Shown here in pieces: positions 61,124-64,000 of a DNA stretch of 64,000 bases. This DNA is from CAVQCT01 sp964371785 (GTDB lineage Bacteria; Zixibacteria; MSB-5A5; GN15; FEB-12): NCBI GenBank assembly GCA_964371785.1, contig CAYJOL010000007.1, forward strand, positions 124,001 through 188,000, written 5' to 3'. Below the pieces are notes generated by a model. It saw only the letters and a program-made list of their open reading frames with translations, was not told the origin of the DNA and did no database searches. The position numbers and the translations under genes are program-made. Each line of letters opens with the position of its first letter. The stretch's first letter is position 1.

Positions 61124-64000
61124 CTACTTCTCGAGCAGCTGGATATCGAGACCCAGCGCCTGAAGTTCTTTTATCAAAACATTAAAGGCTTCCGGATAGC
61201 CCGGCTCCGGCGGATTCTCGCCTTTAACTATTGCTTCGTACACTTTGCTTCGGCCGGTCACGTCATCGGACTTGACGGTCAGCATTTCCTGGAGAGTAAA
61301 GGCCGCGCCATAAGCTTCGAGCGCCCAGACTTCCATTTCTCCAAATCGCTGACCTCCGAACTGCGCCTTTCCGCCCAGCGGTTGCTGGGTGACCAGCGAG
61401 TACGGGCCGATCGAGCGGGCGTGAATCTTGTCGTCGACAAGATGGGACAGCTTCAGCATATAGATGATGCCGACCGTCACCGGATTGTCGAAAGGCAGAC
61501 CCGTGAGACCATCGTACAATTGCAGTTTGCCGTCTTCGGGCAATCCGGCGTCGCGCAGCTTTTCCTTGATCTGCTCGATCGTGGCGCCTTCGAAGACCGG
61601 TGTTGCCATGTACGTGTTCAGCTTGTGGGCAGCCCAACCAAGATGGGTCTCGAGAATCTGGCCGACATTCATACGAGAAGGTACGCCGAGCGGATTCAGA
61701 ATAATATCCACCGGAGTACCGTCCGCCATGTACGGCATATCCTCGACCGGCACTATACGGGAAACAACACCCTTGTTACCGTGCCGTCCGGCCATCTTGT
61801 CCCCGACCGAAATCTTTCGGCGGATGGCAACCGTGACTTTCACCAGTTGCTTGACACCTGGCGGAAGTTCCGCGCCGCGGACCACCTTATCGATCTCAAT
61901 CTCCATCTCCTGTTTCTTCAGTTCCAGCAGACGTGAGGCCTCGGTCAGGACAGTGTCGACGTGCTTGTTTGTAGTGTCGTGCTCACAGAACCCTTCCGGT
62001 GCGACCACGTTGTCGAGGTCGAAATCGTTGAAGAAGTCCGATTTGTATTTATGGCCGGCCCGAATCGCGACCGAGTTGTCGGCGACTGACCGAACCGTCT
62101 GCGAGGTGTGACCGTCAAGTAACTCGCCTATCCGCTGATTTCTCAGCTTGGTGATATCCGCAATCTTTTTCCCGAAGATCTTGCGAATATGGGCGATCTG
62201 CGTCTTTTCGGTCTTTTTGGCTTCCTCGGTGCGCTCCTTGCGCGTGAACACCTGGGTCTTGATTACGACACCCTTCATCCCGGGCGGTGCCTTCAAAGAA
62301 GCATCTTTCACATCTCCGGCCTTCTCCCCGAAGATCGCCCGCAAGAGGCGTTCCTCAGGAGACAGCTCGGTCTCGCCTTTCGGCGTTACCTTACCGACCA
62401 GAATATCTCCCGCTTCGACCTCGGCACCGGCACGGATGATGCCGTTCTCGTCGAGGTTCAGGAGGGCTTCTTCAGAAACGTTCGGAATTTCACGGGTAAT
62501 TTCTTCGGAACCGCGCTTGGTGTCGCGCACCTGTAGCTCGTATTCCTCGATATGAATAGACGTATATATGTCGTCGCGAACGAGCCGCTCTGACAAAATG
62601 ATAGCATCTTCAAAATTGTAGCCGCGCCAGGGCATAAAGGCCACCATGACATTGTAACCCAGGGCCAGTTCTCCGCGGTCCACGGCCGGACCGTCAGCCA
62701 GAACGTCGCCAATCTGCACCTTGCTGCCCAGTTTCACCGTCGGACGGTAATTCAGGCAGGTGTCCTGATTGGAGCGTCGGAACTTCGTCAGCTTGTACTC
62801 CTGGTCCTCGACATAGCCGAGCTCTCCGACATGTGCTTTTAATTCGGGGCGAATCACCACGCGGCTGGCGTCGACAAACACAACCTCGCCGGCATGTTTG
62901 CTCTTTATTACTGCACCGGCGTCCGAAGCCACTTTCTGTTCCATGCCGGTTCCGACAAACGGCGCCTGAGTCCGCAGAAGCGGGACCGATTGGCGCTGCA
63001 TGTTTGAACCCATAAGGGCACGGTTCGCATCATCGTGTTCCAGGAAGGGGATCAGCGATGCCGCTACGGAAACAATCTGCCTTGGCGACACATCCATATA
63101 CTGGATTTCGCCTGACTGAAGCAGCGGGTAGTCCGAGCGAATGCGTCCGGTGACCATTTCGTTGACAAACTTCCCGTGAGAGTCGATTGGCTCGTTGCTC
63201 TGGGCGATATGATACCGATCTTCCTGGTCGGCCGACAAAAATTCGATCTGGTCGGTCACTTTGCCGTTGTTCACCTTGCGATACGGCGTTTCCAGAAATC
63301 CGTACTTATTAATGCGCGCAAAAGTCGCCATCGACGTGATCAAACCGATATTGGGACCTTCCGGAGTCTCGATCGGGCACATACGACCGTAATGGGTATG
63401 GTGCACATCGCGGACTTCGAATCCGGCGCGCTCACGCGTCAGACCGCCCGGGCCGAGCGCCGAAAGACGGCGCTTGTGGGTTAATTCAGACAACGGGTTG
63501 GTCTGGTCCATGAACTGCGACAACTGCGAAGAGCCGAAGAAGGTCTCGACAACCGACGACACCGTCCGGGCGTTCACCAGAAGCTGCGGAGTGACATTTT
63601 CCTGATCCTTCAAGGAAAGACGCTCGCGGATCGTCCGGGCCACACGGGTCAGACCCACCGAAAACAAATTGGCCAGCAGTTCGCCGACCGTGCGGGCGCG
63701 GCGGTTGCCGAGGTGGTCGATATCATCGGTAAAGCCGGTTTCATTGCAGAGGCCGACTACATAATGGATGATTGCCACGAAGTCTTTCGGATCGAGCGTC
63801 GTGCGGTCCAGCGGGATATCCAGCCTCATCCGCTGATTTATCATATAACGGCCGACCTCGCCGAGGTCGTACCGCTTATTGCTGAAGAAGAACTTGTCGA
63901 CCAGCGACTCGGCCATCTCGATTGACGGCGGCTCGCCGGGACGAAGGATACCGTAAATTTTGAACAGCGCTTCCTCACGGGAATGCGTTGCATCTTTCTT
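61124..64000 (-). CDS. rpoB: RNA polymerase beta subunit (N-terminus outside window)
   Basis: Partial: 958 residues are in the window and the reading frame continues in step to the right edge; the first in-window ATG (63916) is internal. Present are the rifampicin-region block SSQLSQFMDQTNPLSELTHKRRLSALGPGGL, RHGNKGVVS and the final ERFGEMEVWALEAYG. It forms the catalytic pair with beta'. Standard C-terminus. The rpoBC promoter and N-terminal ~300 residues are not visible. Confidence 0.98.
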   Translation of the reverse strand, partial: KKDATHSREEALFKIYGILRPGEPPSIEMAESLVDKFFFSNKRYDLGEVGRYMINQRMRLDIPLDRTTLDPKDFVAIIHYVVGLCNETGFTDDIDHLGNRRARTVGELLANLFSVGLTRVARTIRERLSLKDQENVTPQLLVNARTVSSVVETFFGSSQLSQFMDQTNPLSELTHKRRLSALGPGGLTRERAGFEVRDVHHTHYGRMCPIETPEGPNIGLITSMATFARINKYGFLETPYRKVNNGKVTDQIEFLSADQEDRYHIAQSNEPIDSHGKFVNEMVTGRIRSDYPLLQSGEIQYMDVSPRQIVSVAASLIPFLEHDDANRALMGSNMQRQSVPLLRTQAPFVGTGMEQKVASDAGAVIKSKHAGEVVFVDASRVVIRPELKAHVGELGYVEDQEYKLTKFRRSNQDTCLNYRPTVKLGSKVQIGDVLADGPAVDRGELALGYNVMVAFMPWRGYNFEDAIILSERLVRDDIYTSIHIEEYELQVRDTKRGSEEITREIPNVSEEALLNLDENGIIRAGAEVEAGDILVGKVTPKGETELSPEERLLRAIFGEKAGDVKDASLKAPPGMKGVVIKTQVFTRKERTEEAKKTEKTQIAHIRKIFGKKIADITKLRNQRIGELLDGHTSQTVRSVADNSVAIRAGHKYKSDFFNDFDLDNVVAPEGFCEHDTTNKHVDTVLTEASRLLELKKQEMEIEIDKVVRGAELPPGVKQLVKVTVAIRRKISVGDKMAGRHGNKGVVSRIVPVEDMPYMADGTPVDIILNPLGVPSRMNVGQILETHLGWAAHKLNTYMATPVFEGATIEQIKEKLRDAGLPEDGKLQLYDGLTGLPFDNPVTVGIIYMLKLSHLVDDKIHARSIGPYSLVTQQPLGGKAQFGGQRFGEMEVWALEAYGAAFTLQEMLTVKSDDVTGRSKVYEAIVKGENPPEPGYPEAFNVLIKELQALGLDIQLLEK

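Noticed and set aside
61464..62111. 215-codon plus-strand open frame opposite rpoB
   Set aside because: Lies wholly within the highly conserved rpoB coding sequence; low-complexity product without any motif.

Overview
The window is a gene-dense stretch of a Gram-negative bacterial chromosome. Three kinds of evidence point to an outer-membrane (diderm) lineage of the FCB superphylum: signal-peptide beta-barrel proteins of the PorV/UPF0164 and OmpP1/FadL types, a BamA-like barrel fused to a metallopeptidase and a propeller, and FN3 and PEGA envelope proteins. A candidate phylum such as Zixibacteria or a relative would fit, but that is inference. Almost every gene is on the minus strand. The only clear plus-strand unit is a two-gene amino-acid transporter at 14.8-16.5 kb. 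I saw no insertion sequence, prophage or CRISPR array.

Left part (0-36.6 kb), read right to left as transcribed. A plsY-gpsA-merR phospholipid group lies at 34.0-36.1 kb. Next come a glycosyltransferase, surE and two proline tRNAs, then a small nucleotide/housekeeping group (a LOG-like protein, acylphosphatase, apt) and an arginine tRNA. At 19.4-30.2 kb is envelope and carbohydrate territory: a FadL-type barrel, a TPR membrane protein, a GH57 glycoside hydrolase, a PorV-like barrel, a polyprenyl-phosphate sugar transferase, and a PEGA / FN3 lipoprotein / polytopic membrane protein operon. An NtrC-type regulator, an SbcD-like nuclease, the NSS transporter with its tiny MetS-like partner, a small barrel protein, a GT9-GmhB fusion and a lone AmmeMemoRadiSam radical SAM enzyme follow. 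A translationally coupled trio then encodes a peptidase-propeller-BamA fusion, a BamB-like lipoprotein and a HEAT-repeat protein. The chaperone set hsp20-dnaK-dnaJ and a solitary HNH nuclease gene close the left edge.

Right part (36.8-64 kb) is one uninterrupted minus-strand run: rpoB (cut by the window edge), rpoC, rpsL, rpsG, fusA, tuf, the S10 operon, the spc operon with secY-adk-map-infA-rpmJ, and the alpha operon ending at rplQ with a strong intrinsic terminator. Gene order is the classical bacterial one. Three ribosomal proteins (S3, L22, L17) carry long low-complexity tails, rpsL starts with TTG, and tuf uses codons visibly unlike its neighbours.

The most interesting points are: the three-gene envelope cluster with a BamA-type barrel that has a gluzincin peptidase and a propeller in place of POTRA domains; the heptosyltransferase-heptose-bisphosphate-phosphatase fusion; a possible sigma-54 promoter with an upstream dyad ahead of the hsp20-dnaK-dnaJ unit; the Arg-rich insertion in the sugar transferase; and the odd codon usage of tuf. 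No unmistakably new defence or mobile system was found.
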